Made by a program: the position numbers and the translations under genes. The notes under the pieces were generated by a model. The model searched no databases, was not told where the DNA came from, and was given only the letters and a program-made list of their open reading frames with translations. A stretch of 64,000 bases of DNA from Bacteroidales bacterium (GTDB lineage: Bacteria > Bacteroidota > Bacteroidia > Bacteroidales > DTU049), in contig JAOAAK010000003.1 in assembly GCA_026418905.1 (NCBI GenBank), positions 1 through 64,000 of the forward strand, given 5' to 3'. Below are positions 34,081 to 43,217 of this stretch, piece by piece; positions within the stretch are counted from its first letter, which is position 1; each line of letters begins with the position of its first letter.

Positions 34081-34109
34081 AAGTAAACTGAATTTTTAAA
34101 TCTGAAAAT

Positions 34110-35783
34110 CTAATTATTTTTTTTCGTTGCTATTTCATCCTGCTTTTTATTAAGCTTACTATGCTTACGAGCATAGAAAAAATATAACATCAAGCCTATT
34201 GCCAGCCAGAGCAAAAAACGTAACCAACTTGTTTCAGAGAGCGTGCTTAACATAAAAATATTCAGCATCAAACCCACGAGTAAGAGAAAACTCCAACGGT
34301 AAACAATAGATAAAATAAGCAATACGTTGAAAATGATCAATAAAACCGTATAAAACCAATTCTCCGAAAAATCAAAAAAATAAAAAAACAATGCATCAAG
34401 GACAACGATAAAAAGAGGTGCTATAAAACGCGAATCGATATAAGGCATGCGAAAAGATGAAAACATTTCTTTCTTTTTTCGATCAAGCAACATCACACCA
34501 CCAGTAACAAGCACAAAAGCAAAAATGGTACCGATTGAAGTAAGTTCAGTCATTTCCTCTAAATTGGTAAAAAGTGTAGGAACTGCTACAAAAATTCCAG
34601 CTATGATGGTACTCACATAAGGGGTTTTGAATCGTGGATGTATGCGAGAGAAAAAAGGAGGTAAAAGACCATCACGACTCATGTTCATCCAAATTCGAGT
34701 TTGTCCAACCTGAAAAACCAGCAGTACTCCGAGCATGGCTATAACAGCTGAAAAAGCTAACACACCACTAAATTTTGCAAGACCCAGAGAAGAAAAAACA
34801 TATGCCATGGGGTCACCTACCGCTAATTCATGATAAGGAACGATTCCAGTCAGGACAAGAGCTATAGTTACGTAAAGTATGGTAGTAATAAAAAGCGAAA
34901 AGAAAATACCTCGCGGAAGATCTTTGCCTGGATTACGACATTCTTCTGCTGTAGTCGTAATGGCATCAAAACCAATATAAGCAAAAAAAACACCTGCAAC
35001 GCCACTTAGCATACCCTCAACCCCGTTCGGAAAAAATGGACGCCATCTTGATGAATCGACATAAAAAATTCCTACACTTATTACTACCAGTAAAATGAGT
35101 ATTTTTAATACTACAATCACGTTGTTGGTTAGTTTTGTTTCCCGAATTCCTATCAAAATCAAAACTGTTAACGTAGCTACGATGAAAAAAGCTGGCAAAT
35201 CTCCTATGAGCCGAATTCCAGCAATCTGTGGTGCAGTTACGTATGCTTCATATGCCTCTTGCAAAGTTGGTGTAAGTATTTGCCCTGTTTGCAAAGAAAT
35301 TAATGCTTTTTCATAGCCCCGATGAGCCGATACATAATCGATTGAAAAATACGGTGGAATATGAATTCCAAAACCCTCAAGAAAAGCAGTAAAATAGTCG
35401 CTCCAGCTAATTGCTACTGCAATATTGCCAATGGAATATTCCATGATGAGATCCCAACCTATAATCCAAGCAACAATCTCACCAAAAGCGACGTAGGCAT
35501 AAGTATAAGCACTTCCGCTAAGGGGAATAGCAGAAGCAAACTGTGCATAAGCCATAGCTGAAAAACCACATGCAATAGCAGTGAGAACAAAAAGAAAAGC
35601 AACTGATGGACCAGCATAAGATGCAGCCGTGCCAATTGTGCTGAAAATTCCAGCCCCAATGATAGCTGAAATACCAAGAGCTGTGAGATCGCCAACCCCT
35701 AATACCCTACGAAGACTAAGCTTTTCCTCTTCTAAAGTACTGCTATCGATTCTTTTTTTCCTAAAAAATTCCGACCAAGCCAT
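34110..35783 (-). CDS. APC-superfamily amino-acid permease (CAT-like)
   Basis: A 557-residue polytopic transporter with about 12-14 membrane helices. The N-terminal half has LGVGDLTALGISAIIGAGIFSTIGTAA with the unwound-helix-1 motif (GIGAGIF-like), SGSAYTYAYVAFGEIVAWIIGWDLI, and later FFAYIGFDAITTTAEECRNPGKDLPRGI. That last segment is typical of the cationic amino-acid transporter subgroup (YfnA/CAT). The loop at ~150-180 is long. The substrate cannot be set by sequence; basic or branched amino acids are the usual ones. It shares its strand with DUF3109 (17 bases upstream) and with DAHP synthase (29 bases downstream). Confidence 0.9.
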   Translation of the reverse strand: MAWSEFFRKKRIDSSTLEEEKLSLRRVLGVGDLTALGISAIIGAGIFSTIGTAASYAGPSVAFLFVLTAIACGFSAMAYAQFASAIPLSGSAYTYAYVAFGEIVAWIIGWDLIMEYSIGNIAVAISWSDYFTAFLEGFGIHIPPYFSIDYVSAHRGYEKALISLQTGQILTPTLQEAYEAYVTAPQIAGIRLIGDLPAFFIVATLTVLILIGIRETKLTNNVIVVLKILILLVVISVGIFYVDSSRWRPFFPNGVEGMLSGVAGVFFAYIGFDAITTTAEECRNPGKDLPRGIFFSLFITTILYVTIALVLTGIVPYHELAVGDPMAYVFSSLGLAKFSGVLAFSAVIAMLGVLLVFQVGQTRIWMNMSRDGLLPPFFSRIHPRFKTPYVSTIIAGIFVAVPTLFTNLEEMTELTSIGTIFAFVLVTGGVMLLDRKKKEMFSSFRMPYIDSRFIAPLFIVVLDALFFYFFDFSENWFYTVLLIIFNVLLILSIVYRWSFLLLVGLMLNIFMLSTLSETSWLRFLLWLAIGLMLYFFYARKHSKLNKKQDEIATKKNN

Positions 35784-35800
35784 TTACTAAAACATGATTT

Positions 35801-36409
35801 CTAGAAACATTTTTTGTAATCCTTGTTATTGGTTCTATTTAAAAACAAGTCAGGATCGAATCCACTTAAAATCAACAACCTTCGATACCAATTCATGCCA
35901 TATTTTCTAATGAGTGCCTCGCTGAGAAAAAAAATCAATCTATTTTCTGAAACGTTAGAAACTTGAAAAGCACTGTAACAAATAGACCAGCGGTGTAACT
36001 CTAATCGTTCAAATATACCTTCATTTTTCACTCGAATTGGATAAAGATGACACGATATGGGTTTCTTCCACGAAAATAAGCCACACTCATAGAGTTTTTC
36101 AAGGATGCAACGTGCAATACCATTTTCCCAAGCCATGAAAACACATTCATTGTTACTTTTAAGAGGTGTGCACGGTTTTCCTTCTAAGTCGAAGTCAAAA
36201 AAACCGTTTTTTTCTAGTACTTCCCGAGCATCTTCCTCTACGTTAGATAATATGAGATGAGCATTTTTTTCTAAATCTCTAATCTCTTCAAATTCGAGAG
36301 GAGCTCCTGCATCCCCTTCGACACAGCAACGACCATGACATAACTCATACTGACAATGAAAGTGAATTTTACTCAGTTCATCTGGAACAATAACATGTTC
36401 AACAAACAT
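35801..36409 (-). CDS. DUF3109-family cysteine-rich protein
   Basis: A 202-residue soluble protein with conserved Cys clusters: HCQYELCHGRCCVEGDAGAP near the N-terminus, then ECVFMAWENGIARCILEKLYECGLFSWKKPISCHLYPIR in the middle. The spacing resembles the YkgJ/UPF0153 proteins that bind a metal or Fe-S cluster. Function is unknown. It starts one base inside the stop of the upstream lamin-tail protein gene (TAATG overlap). The neighbours give no clear hint. Confidence 0.85.
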   Translation of the reverse strand: MFVEHVIVPDELSKIHFHCQYELCHGRCCVEGDAGAPLEFEEIRDLEKNAHLILSNVEEDAREVLEKNGFFDFDLEGKPCTPLKSNNECVFMAWENGIARCILEKLYECGLFSWKKPISCHLYPIRVKNEGIFERLELHRWSICYSAFQVSNVSENRLIFFLSEALIRKYGMNWYRRLLILSGFDPDLFLNRTNNKDYKKCF

Positions 36410-39042
36410 TATTTCGAAAATTTCGTTACTACAGCCACAACTTTTTTGTATTGTTTTGTGTAACCATTTTGATCGAAAACTCGAAAATGGATGATGTAAT
36501 ATCCTACGGGAACGCTTTGATTGTCGTCATTTTTGCCATCCCAAAGGAAAGTTTCCTCAGATCCTATACTTTTTTGAGAAAAAAGGTTTCTTACGAGATA
36601 TCCTGATGAATTATAAATATTCAACGTTGCAAACAACCCAGGTCGTGAAGGTTTGAAAAAAATAGCTAAAATATCCTCAAACCCGTCATTATCTGGACTA
36701 AAAGATGTGTTGGAAAGCCAAAATTCATCTTCATCACCTAATTGCTCGAAATGTTGGCTATTTTTGTATGTTGGGGTAGCGTAACCTACCGTAGAGGCAG
36801 CGCTGTGCCAGTTAGATGGTTCATCTGAAGCTAAATATGGAGAAATTCGCTCCAAAGAAACTCCATCAGTTTCAACGAGACGAGGATCATGCATGGATAC
36901 ATCATAAGTAACTTGATCAATGATTTGACCGTAATCAAACGCAAGTACCACGGTCCCATGGTCGTTATTATAACTTGGCATGGATGAAACCTCGATAACC
37001 CAATCTGGATATGGAGTATAATAATAACCAATTAAAGCTTTTCTTTTTTTAGTAAAAACTAGGTATTGCCCTGGAAGCATAAGGTAACCATCGGGACAAA
37101 TATAATATTGCGAGGTAAGATGAGCAGAGTCATCAAGTGTGGCTAATGTAACATGTTTCAAATCAACTATTTTGTTGCTTTTGTTGTAAATTTCTATAAA
37201 ATCTTCTGTGGCTTCAGTTGGATTAGAAAGTATTTCATTGATTATAAGATCTCCAGGTAAAATAGGTTTAGGTTTAGCAAAATTAGCCTTTCTTTTAAGA
37301 GAATCGATTTGATTTCCAGCACAGTCCGATAATAAAAAATCCACTGTTACTTCGTAAATGGTATCATTTCCAATAGGGCGATTGAGGGACAGATAAACTT
37401 TCTTGTATTCAGGAAATACAGGGTCTGGAATACCATTCAGGCTTAATTGATGAGAAAAAGAATAACTTGCCGGATTGAGTAAAGCAAGGCTATCCATACT
37501 TTCGGAGAACCAGATACAAATAAGACTATCGTTTTCAAGTGTTACCCGCATAAGATACGGCGAAATATTATCCGGGTTATTGGCTTTCACACTGTTTACC
37601 TGACCAGGTGTTCCACCACGAAAATCTTCAGATGCCTTCCAGTTAGCTGCTCCACCACAGGGATTGTATGGATCTATTTGTTCTAATGACCAGCCCCCAT
37701 TTGCCTTTAAACTGCTTCCATACCATTGGTCAGTAAAACTAACCGTGGTAATCAATGAACCGGATGGTTCTAACAAACTTATGGTAGTTCCTGTATTAGT
37801 CACTGAAAATGACGAAAAACCGTATGCCTGACCATAAAGGGAAAGAAGACTTAATCCATCCTCATCACATAAAATAAGATAACCTTGAGGAGGAATTACA
37901 ACATTACCTATGTTTTTTACAGATGTTCCAATAACAAGTTTAAAGCCATCTAAAGAGATGGGAATGTCTGTGGTATTGAAAAGTTCGATATATTCATACT
38001 CAGGTAAAGTTACGGAAGGCGTTGGATCAGCCATAATTTCATTTATGACAACATCATAAGAACGGGGAACATAATAAACACATGGATGAGTGGATGACGT
38101 AAGATAGTTTCCGGATAAGTCCGAAATTTGGTTTACCGTTAAATAATAAATGGTTCTTTCTTGCATAGGATTGGAAAAAGTAAGGTAATATACCAAAGGA
38201 TTTTGTAAGTCTTTCTCAACTAGCCAAGGTTCTCCAATACCTTGATCAATGATATAATGAGAAGGGTCTAAAGCCTCATATGAATTAATGGGTTCGCTAA
38301 AAGTTAACTGAACATAAATAGGGTTCAGTACCTTAACAGAAGTTACTTGAGGTGGAATGGTATCTACTCGAACTGGACCAGCATAAAATTCATCAAAGTA
38401 AAATTTAGTGGCATTAGAAGAAGTATAACAATTGTAAACACCCAAAGCCATACCTTGAGTGTAAGACAAATCCATCGCTAACCCTTCCATGACATAATTG
38501 TCTCCTCCTAAGGTATCTGAATAAACTCTCCACGTACCATCATCATACCATTTGACCTTAATTCGCAGTGCATTCGTACTTTTATTTAAATTAGCAACCG
38601 TTCCTACTAGAAGTACAGCAAAAGTATTTCCGTCTTGCCTAACAAGATGTATTCTATCCACACCTTGATAACCTACAGAAATAAAATATCCTTGAAGATT
38701 TGAAGTCAAATTCAAATTATTCGACAACAAGTAAACCCTCGCATAATTGGACGACGATGGATTAAAACTTAGTTTAATCCAAAATTCCCATTCCACACTA
38801 TCCACCAGTTGTAGGTTGTATTGACTTGATAAATAAGTGGTATCAGCAACAGTGTTATCGGATTGCAAGGCGGGTCGCATGTTGGAAGGAATAGCCGTAG
38901 AAGATGAGATTTTATATTTTGATACGTCTCCTTGCCAAGTCGGGTTTGTCGTAAAATTTCCGTCGCTAAAATCTTCGTAAAATTGCCCGAAAGATTTGAA
39001 GAAAATTAATATCAAAAGCATCCACCAAAGAGGATTTTTCAT
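36409..39042 (-). CDS. Exported lamin-tail-domain (LTD) protein
   Basis: An 877-residue surface or secreted protein. It has a signal peptide (MLLILIFFKSFG), a jelly-roll-like domain (~20-210), an Ig-like domain, and two lamin-tail domains opened by VINEIMADPTPSVTLPEYEYIELFN (near 335) and LIINEILSNPTEATEDFIEIYN (near 600). Bacterial LTDs are found in surface proteins and nucleases; no nuclease motif is seen here. The C-terminal ~85 residues (SNTSFSPDNDGFEDILAIFF...LWDGKNDDNQSVPVGYYIIHFRVFD) resemble FlgD-like/T9SS type-B endings. An imperfect -7 (TAATTTTA, 39052-39059) lies just upstream. Confidence 0.85.
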   Translation of the reverse strand: MKNPLWWMLLILIFFKSFGQFYEDFSDGNFTTNPTWQGDVSKYKISSSTAIPSNMRPALQSDNTVADTTYLSSQYNLQLVDSVEWEFWIKLSFNPSSSNYARVYLLSNNLNLTSNLQGYFISVGYQGVDRIHLVRQDGNTFAVLLVGTVANLNKSTNALRIKVKWYDDGTWRVYSDTLGGDNYVMEGLAMDLSYTQGMALGVYNCYTSSNATKFYFDEFYAGPVRVDTIPPQVTSVKVLNPIYVQLTFSEPINSYEALDPSHYIIDQGIGEPWLVEKDLQNPLVYYLTFSNPMQERTIYYLTVNQISDLSGNYLTSSTHPCVYYVPRSYDVVINEIMADPTPSVTLPEYEYIELFNTTDIPISLDGFKLVIGTSVKNIGNVVIPPQGYLILCDEDGLSLLSLYGQAYGFSSFSVTNTGTTISLLEPSGSLITTVSFTDQWYGSSLKANGGWSLEQIDPYNPCGGAANWKASEDFRGGTPGQVNSVKANNPDNISPYLMRVTLENDSLICIWFSESMDSLALLNPASYSFSHQLSLNGIPDPVFPEYKKVYLSLNRPIGNDTIYEVTVDFLLSDCAGNQIDSLKRKANFAKPKPILPGDLIINEILSNPTEATEDFIEIYNKSNKIVDLKHVTLATLDDSAHLTSQYYICPDGYLMLPGQYLVFTKKRKALIGYYYTPYPDWVIEVSSMPSYNNDHGTVVLAFDYGQIIDQVTYDVSMHDPRLVETDGVSLERISPYLASDEPSNWHSAASTVGYATPTYKNSQHFEQLGDEDEFWLSNTSFSPDNDGFEDILAIFFKPSRPGLFATLNIYNSSGYLVRNLFSQKSIGSEETFLWDGKNDDNQSVPVGYYIIHFRVFDQNGYTKQYKKVVAVVTKFSK

Positions 39043-39113
39043 TTTTTTTTGTAAAATTACTTAATTTCAATAAATCTAAGTAAATAAAGCATATTCAAAT
39101 AAAAGTAATTTTA

Positions 39114-39121
39114 TAGCTTTG
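39114..39121 (+). promoter_or_regulatory. Promoter -7 box for the sigma-54-type regulator
   Basis: TAGCTTTG, an exact TAnnTTTG match 8 bases before the ATG at 39130. Confidence 0.5.
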
Positions 39122-39129
39122 TTTAAAAA

Positions 39130-40308
39130 ATGCCTATCATCCTTGTGATTGATGATGAATTACCCATTAGGCAAGCATTAAAAGAAATTTTAACCTATGA
39201 AAATTACGAAGTTGAAGAAGCTGCCGATGGGGTTTCCGCTTTGCAAAAGATTGAGCAACAAACATTTGATGTCATCTTGTGCGACATCAAAATGCCTGGA
39301 ATGGACGGAATAGAACTTTTAACTAAAATTCAGGAACTAACTGATTCACCTGTCATCATGATTTCAGGGCATGGAACTATTGAAACAGCTGTAGAAGCTA
39401 TTAAAAAAGGAGCCTACGACTACATTCCTAAGCCACCAGACTTAAATAGATTATTAGTTAGCATCAGAAATGCTCTCGATAAACAAAAACTCATTCAAGA
39501 AAATCAACGACTAAAGAAAAAAGTTGGACAAATTCATACGATAGTTGGTCAATCTAAAGCTATCGTTCATGTTAAGGAACTCATTCATCGTGTCGCTGAA
39601 ACAGATGCACGTGTATTGATTTTAGGAGAAAGCGGAACAGGAAAGGAGTTGGTAGCTCGAGCTATTCATGAATTAAGCCATCGATCAGCAGGGCCTTTTA
39701 TAGAAGTTAACTGTGCTGCTATTCCGAGTGAACTCATCGAAAGTCAATTGTTTGGTCACGAAAAAGGGGCTTTCACTTCAGCTATCAAGCAAAGAAAAGG
39801 CGATTTTGAATTGGCAAACGGCGGAACATTGTTTTTAGATGAAATTGGCGATATGAGCCTTTCAGCCCAAGCTAAAGTACTTCGTGCTCTTCAAGAAAAT
39901 AAAATCATGCGTGTCGGTGGAGAAAAAGAAATTCCTGTGGACGTCCGTGTCATCGCTGCTACCAATAAAAATTTGGAAGTGGAAATTAAGGAAGAAAGAT
40001 TCAGAGAAGATCTCTATCATAGGCTCGCAGTTATTATTATCGAAGTACCCCCACTCCGTGAAAGAAAAGAAGATATTCCCCTCCTTATTGAACATTTTTC
40101 AAAAGAAATATCAAATCTATATGGTAAAAAAGAAAAAAAGTTCAGTTCCGAAGCCATTGCAAAACTTCAATCCTTTGATTGGCCAGGCAATATTAGAGAA
40201 CTAAGAAATGTCGTTGAACGACTTTTGATTCTAGGGGGACAAACCATAACAGAAAAAGATGTTGAATCGTACGCTTACCCCCACTTTGGCAAAAAAATTA
40301 GCAAATAA
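39130..40308 (+). CDS. NtrC-family response regulator lacking the DNA-binding domain
   Basis: A 392-residue protein: receiver domain (~1-120) with phosphoacceptor context [15 protein letters not shown] and KP in [14 protein letters not shown]+ domain (~140-375) with Walker A GESGTGKE, sigma-54-contact loop [17 protein letters not shown] and the sensor segments [11 protein letters not shown] and [16 protein letters not shown]. The protein stops at ...[15 protein letters not shown] with no Fis-type helix-turn-helix, which normally adds ~60 residues. The next gene's promoter starts within a few bases of the stop, so a frameshift is unlikely. It should therefore act in solution, as FlgR of Helicobacter does. 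A large NtrY-like kinase at 49-52.8 kb is a candidate partner. Confidence 0.92.
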   Translation: MPIILVIDDELPIRQALKEILTYENYEVEEAADGVSALQKIEQQTFDVILCDIKMPGMDGIELLTKIQELTDSPVIMISGHGTIETAVEAIKKGAYDYIPKPPDLNRLLVSIRNALDKQKLIQENQRLKKKVGQIHTIVGQSKAIVHVKELIHRVAETDARVLILGESGTGKELVARAIHELSHRSAGPFIEVNCAAIPSELIESQLFGHEKGAFTSAIKQRKGDFELANGGTLFLDEIGDMSLSAQAKVLRALQENKIMRVGGEKEIPVDVRVIAATNKNLEVEIKEERFREDLYHRLAVIIIEVPPLRERKEDIPLLIEHFSKEISNLYGKKEKKFSSEAIAKLQSFDWPGNIRELRNVVERLLILGGQTITEKDVESYAYPHFGKKISK

Positions 40309-40311
40309 TTT

Positions 40312-40319
40312 TATTTTTG
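40312..40319 (+). promoter_or_regulatory. Promoter -7 box for ridA-lgt
   Basis: TATTTTTG followed by C, 12 bases before the ATG at 40332. It contains the TTG that would otherwise look like an upstream start. Confidence 0.55.
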
Positions 40320-40331
40320 CAAAAACAGACA

Positions 40332-40733
40332 ATGAACAGTAAAGAAGTTATTTATGCTGAAAATGCCCCGAAACCTGTGGGTCCATATAGTCAGGCTGTA
40401 AAAGCAGGAAATTTTCTGTTCATATCTGGCCAAATTCCTATTGATCCAAAAACAGGTAAGGTGGTTGAAAAAGATATTGTTGTCCAAACTCATCAAGTTT
40501 TGAAAAATATAGAAGCCATTCTTCAAGAAGCTGGTCTCACTTTTAAGGATATCGTAAAAACTACTGTGCTATTATCAAATATGGAAGATTTTTCTAGAGT
40601 TAATCAAATTTATGCAGAATATTTTTCTGAACCTTTTCCTGCTCGAGCTGCTTATCAGGTAGCAAGACTACCACTTGATGTTTTGATTGAAATTGAATGC
40701 ATTGCTTACAGACAAGAAAACAATAATCTATGA
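40332..40733 (+). CDS. ridA: RidA-family enamine/imine deaminase
   Basis: A 133-residue trimeric YjgF/YER057c/UK114 protein that hydrolyses reactive 2-aminoacrylate made by PLP enzymes. Diagnostic segments are [28 protein letters not shown], the arginine of [25 protein letters not shown], and [27 protein letters not shown] use the ATG at 40332; the TTG at 40317 lies inside the -7 box. The stop overlaps the lgt start (ATGA), so both are translated from one message. The pairing with lgt gives no obvious functional link. Confidence 0.92.
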   Translation: MNSKEVIYAENAPKPVGPYSQAVKAGNFLFISGQIPIDPKTGKVVEKDIVVQTHQVLKNIEAILQEAGLTFKDIVKTTVLLSNMEDFSRVNQIYAEYFSEPFPARAAYQVARLPLDVLIEIECIAYRQENNNL

Positions 40734-41563
40734 ACTTTTTTTATGTAGTTTGGGATGTTGATCCCGTTTTTCTTCATTTGGGGCCCCTACAGATAAGATA
40801 CTATGGATTACTTTTTGCGCTTGGTTTTGTCTTTGGCTATTTTCTTTTAAAGTACATGTTCAAGAAAGAAAATGCCCCCTTGCAAGAAATTGACAAAATG
40901 TCTTTGTACGTTATACTCGGAGCTGTGATTGGTGCAAGGCTTGGGCATGTCTTTTTTTATGAGCCTGAATATTACTTATCTAACCCACATAAGATACTTG
41001 CTATATGGGAAGGAGGACTTGCTAGTCATGGTGGTGGTATTGGACTTGCTATCGGGCTTTATCTCTATGGAAGACGTTCTTGGAATAAATCCGAATTATA
41101 TATCATGGACAGGATTGCTGTCCTAACCCCTCTTGCTGGAAGTCTTATCCGACTGGGTAATCTCTTTAACAGTGAAATTTATGGTCATGAAACTTCATTA
41201 CCATGGGGCTTTATTTTTGTCAGAGACGGAGTATCGACTCCCCATCACCCCACCCAAATTTATGAAGCTCTCGGATATTTAATTATTTTCTTCATACTTT
41301 GGATCATATATCAAAGAAAAAATGGCATAATCCCGCGTGGTTATCTAATGGGATGGACTTTAGTATTGATTTTCGTTCTGCGTTTTATGGTAGAATTTGT
41401 AAAAAATGTGCAAGTTGAATGGGAAGTTCAGCTTGTCCAAACCATTGGTCTTAATATGGGCCAGTTGCTCAGCATTCCATTTGTACTTATTGGAGCTTTT
41501 TATATACTGCATTCAAAAAAATTGGGTTTACCACCAATGCCTAAAAACTCATTAAAAAAATAA
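40730..41563 (+). CDS. lgt: Prolipoprotein diacylglyceryl transferase
   Basis: A 277-residue inner-membrane enzyme that puts diacylglycerol on the lipobox cysteine, the first step of lipoprotein maturation. Seven membrane segments can be followed. Conserved segments are [41 protein letters not shown] (catalytic His-rich loop), [21 protein letters not shown] and HPTQIYEAL. Length is normal. It serves the lipoproteins seen nearby, for example those at 15.9, 17.6, 26.6, 41.6 and 45.9 kb. Confidence 0.95.
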   Translation: MNFFYVVWDVDPVFLHLGPLQIRYYGLLFALGFVFGYFLLKYMFKKENAPLQEIDKMSLYVILGAVIGARLGHVFFYEPEYYLSNPHKILAIWEGGLASHGGGIGLAIGLYLYGRRSWNKSELYIMDRIAVLTPLAGSLIRLGNLFNSEIYGHETSLPWGFIFVRDGVSTPHHPTQIYEALGYLIIFFILWIIYQRKNGIIPRGYLMGWTLVLIFVLRFMVEFVKNVQVEWEVQLVQTIGLNMGQLLSIPFVLIGAFYILHSKKLGLPPMPKNSLKK

Positions 41564-41567
41564 AGCC

Positions 41568-43217
41568 ATGAAAAAAATCATTAACATCATTGGCATTTGT
41601 CTTGTTTTTTTGTTTACCCAGTGTAAACAACCCAAAAATGAACAAATGAAAAACGAAGACACAACACTTAAAAAGAAGGTCGAACAATTTGCTGAAGTTG
41701 AACTCAATTATGATTTAACTAAATTTTCCGATAAAGACAAAAAAATGCTTTCTCTTCTTTTTGATGTGGCTGACATTATGGACGAACTTTTTTGGGATCA
41801 AACCCTAGGACTGGACAAAAAGAAACAAATATTAGATACTTTGAAGAACGAGCTTCTGAAAAAATACTTTTTAATCAACTATGGCCCTTGGGAAAGACTT
41901 AACGATAATAAACCTTTCATGCAAGGCTTCGGAGAGAAACCATTGGGTGCCAATTATTATCCTTCTGACATGACCAAAGAAGAGTTTGATAAGTTCGAAA
42001 ATCCAGATAAAAATAGTCTGTATACCCTCATTCGACGTGATGAAAATGGAAAACTAAAAGTAGTATGGTATCATGAAGCATATAAGGAACAACTTCAAAA
42101 AGCTCATGATCTCCTGATGCAAGCATCCGAATTAACTGACAACAAAGCTTTTCAAAAATATCTACAATTACGAGCAAAAGCATTGGTTACTTCCCAGTAC
42201 TTCGAAAGTGATATGGCATGGATGGACATGAAGGACAATCTCTTCGACTTTGTAGTGGGACCTATCGAGAGTTACGACGACCATCTCTTTGAGAAAAAAG
42301 CTGCTTTTGAAGCTTTCATCCTCGTTAAAGACACAGAATGGAGTAGCAAACTCGAAAAATTTATCAAAGTTTTACCAGAACTTCAGAAAAAACTTCCTGT
42401 TGACGAAAAATATAAAAAAGAAACACCCGGCACATCGAGCGATATGAATGTTTATTATGTTCTATATTATGCTGGAGATTGCAATGCTGGTAGTAAAACC
42501 ATTGCTATTAACCTTCCCAACGACGAACAAGTTCAGTTAAAGAAAGGTACACGCCGACTTCAGCTTAAAAATGCTATGAAAGCAAAATTTGACAAAATCC
42601 TTACACCTATTGCTAACATGCTCATTGACGAAACCCAAATCAATTTGATCAATTTTGATGCTTTCTTTAACAATGTGATGTTCCACGAAGTAGCACACGG
42701 ACTAGGTATCAAATATGTAGTCAATTCCAAAACTACTGTTCGAGAAGCTCTCAAAGAAGCTTACAGTACCATAGAGGAATGCAAAGCAGATATTTTAGGC
42801 CTTTATTTGGTTGGTCTCTTACGCCAGATGAACCTCATCACTGAAGGTAACATGAACGAAAACTACGTTACGTATGTGGCTGGTATTTTTCGATCTGTTC
42901 GGTTCGGCGCCGCTAGCGCTCATGGAAAAGCTAATTTGCTGGCATTCAATCATTTCCTGAAAACAGGTGCTATAGAGAAAAAATCCAATGGAAAATACTT
43001 TGTTCACCTAGACAAGATCCCCCAATCTGTAGAATCCCTTGTCAAAAAGATTCTAGTTATTCAAGGCGATGGCAATTACGAGGCAGCAAAAAAATGGATT
43101 GAAGCTGAAGCTGTTATGCCAGACGACATGAAAAAAGATTTGGAAAAAGTCAACAAAAGCGGAATTCCTGTAGATATTGTCTTCAAGCAAGGCAAAAATA
43201 TTCTTGGCCTAAAATGA
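41568..43217 (+). CDS. M49-like (dipeptidyl-peptidase III-type) lipoprotein peptidase
   Basis: A 549-residue protein with a lipobox signal (GICLVFLFTQC). The zinc region is MFHEVAHGLGIKY followed ~35 residues later by EECKADILGLYL. In classical DPP III the motif is HExxxH with EECRA(E/D); here it is HEVAH, one residue shorter, as in the plant Nudix-fused and several bacterial M49-like proteins. The likely role is removal of dipeptides from oligopeptides in the periplasm or at the surface. The next gene is an M28 peptidase with 4-base overlap, so the two probably work together on peptides. Confidence 0.85.
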   Translation: MKKIINIIGICLVFLFTQCKQPKNEQMKNEDTTLKKKVEQFAEVELNYDLTKFSDKDKKMLSLLFDVADIMDELFWDQTLGLDKKKQILDTLKNELLKKYFLINYGPWERLNDNKPFMQGFGEKPLGANYYPSDMTKEEFDKFENPDKNSLYTLIRRDENGKLKVVWYHEAYKEQLQKAHDLLMQASELTDNKAFQKYLQLRAKALVTSQYFESDMAWMDMKDNLFDFVVGPIESYDDHLFEKKAAFEAFILVKDTEWSSKLEKFIKVLPELQKKLPVDEKYKKETPGTSSDMNVYYVLYYAGDCNAGSKTIAINLPNDEQVQLKKGTRRLQLKNAMKAKFDKILTPIANMLIDETQINLINFDAFFNNVMFHEVAHGLGIKYVVNSKTTVREALKEAYSTIEECKADILGLYLVGLLRQMNLITEGNMNENYVTYVAGIFRSVRFGAASAHGKANLLAFNHFLKTGAIEKKSNGKYFVHLDKIPQSVESLVKKILVIQGDGNYEAAKKWIEAEAVMPDDMKKDLEKVNKSGIPVDIVFKQGKNILGLK

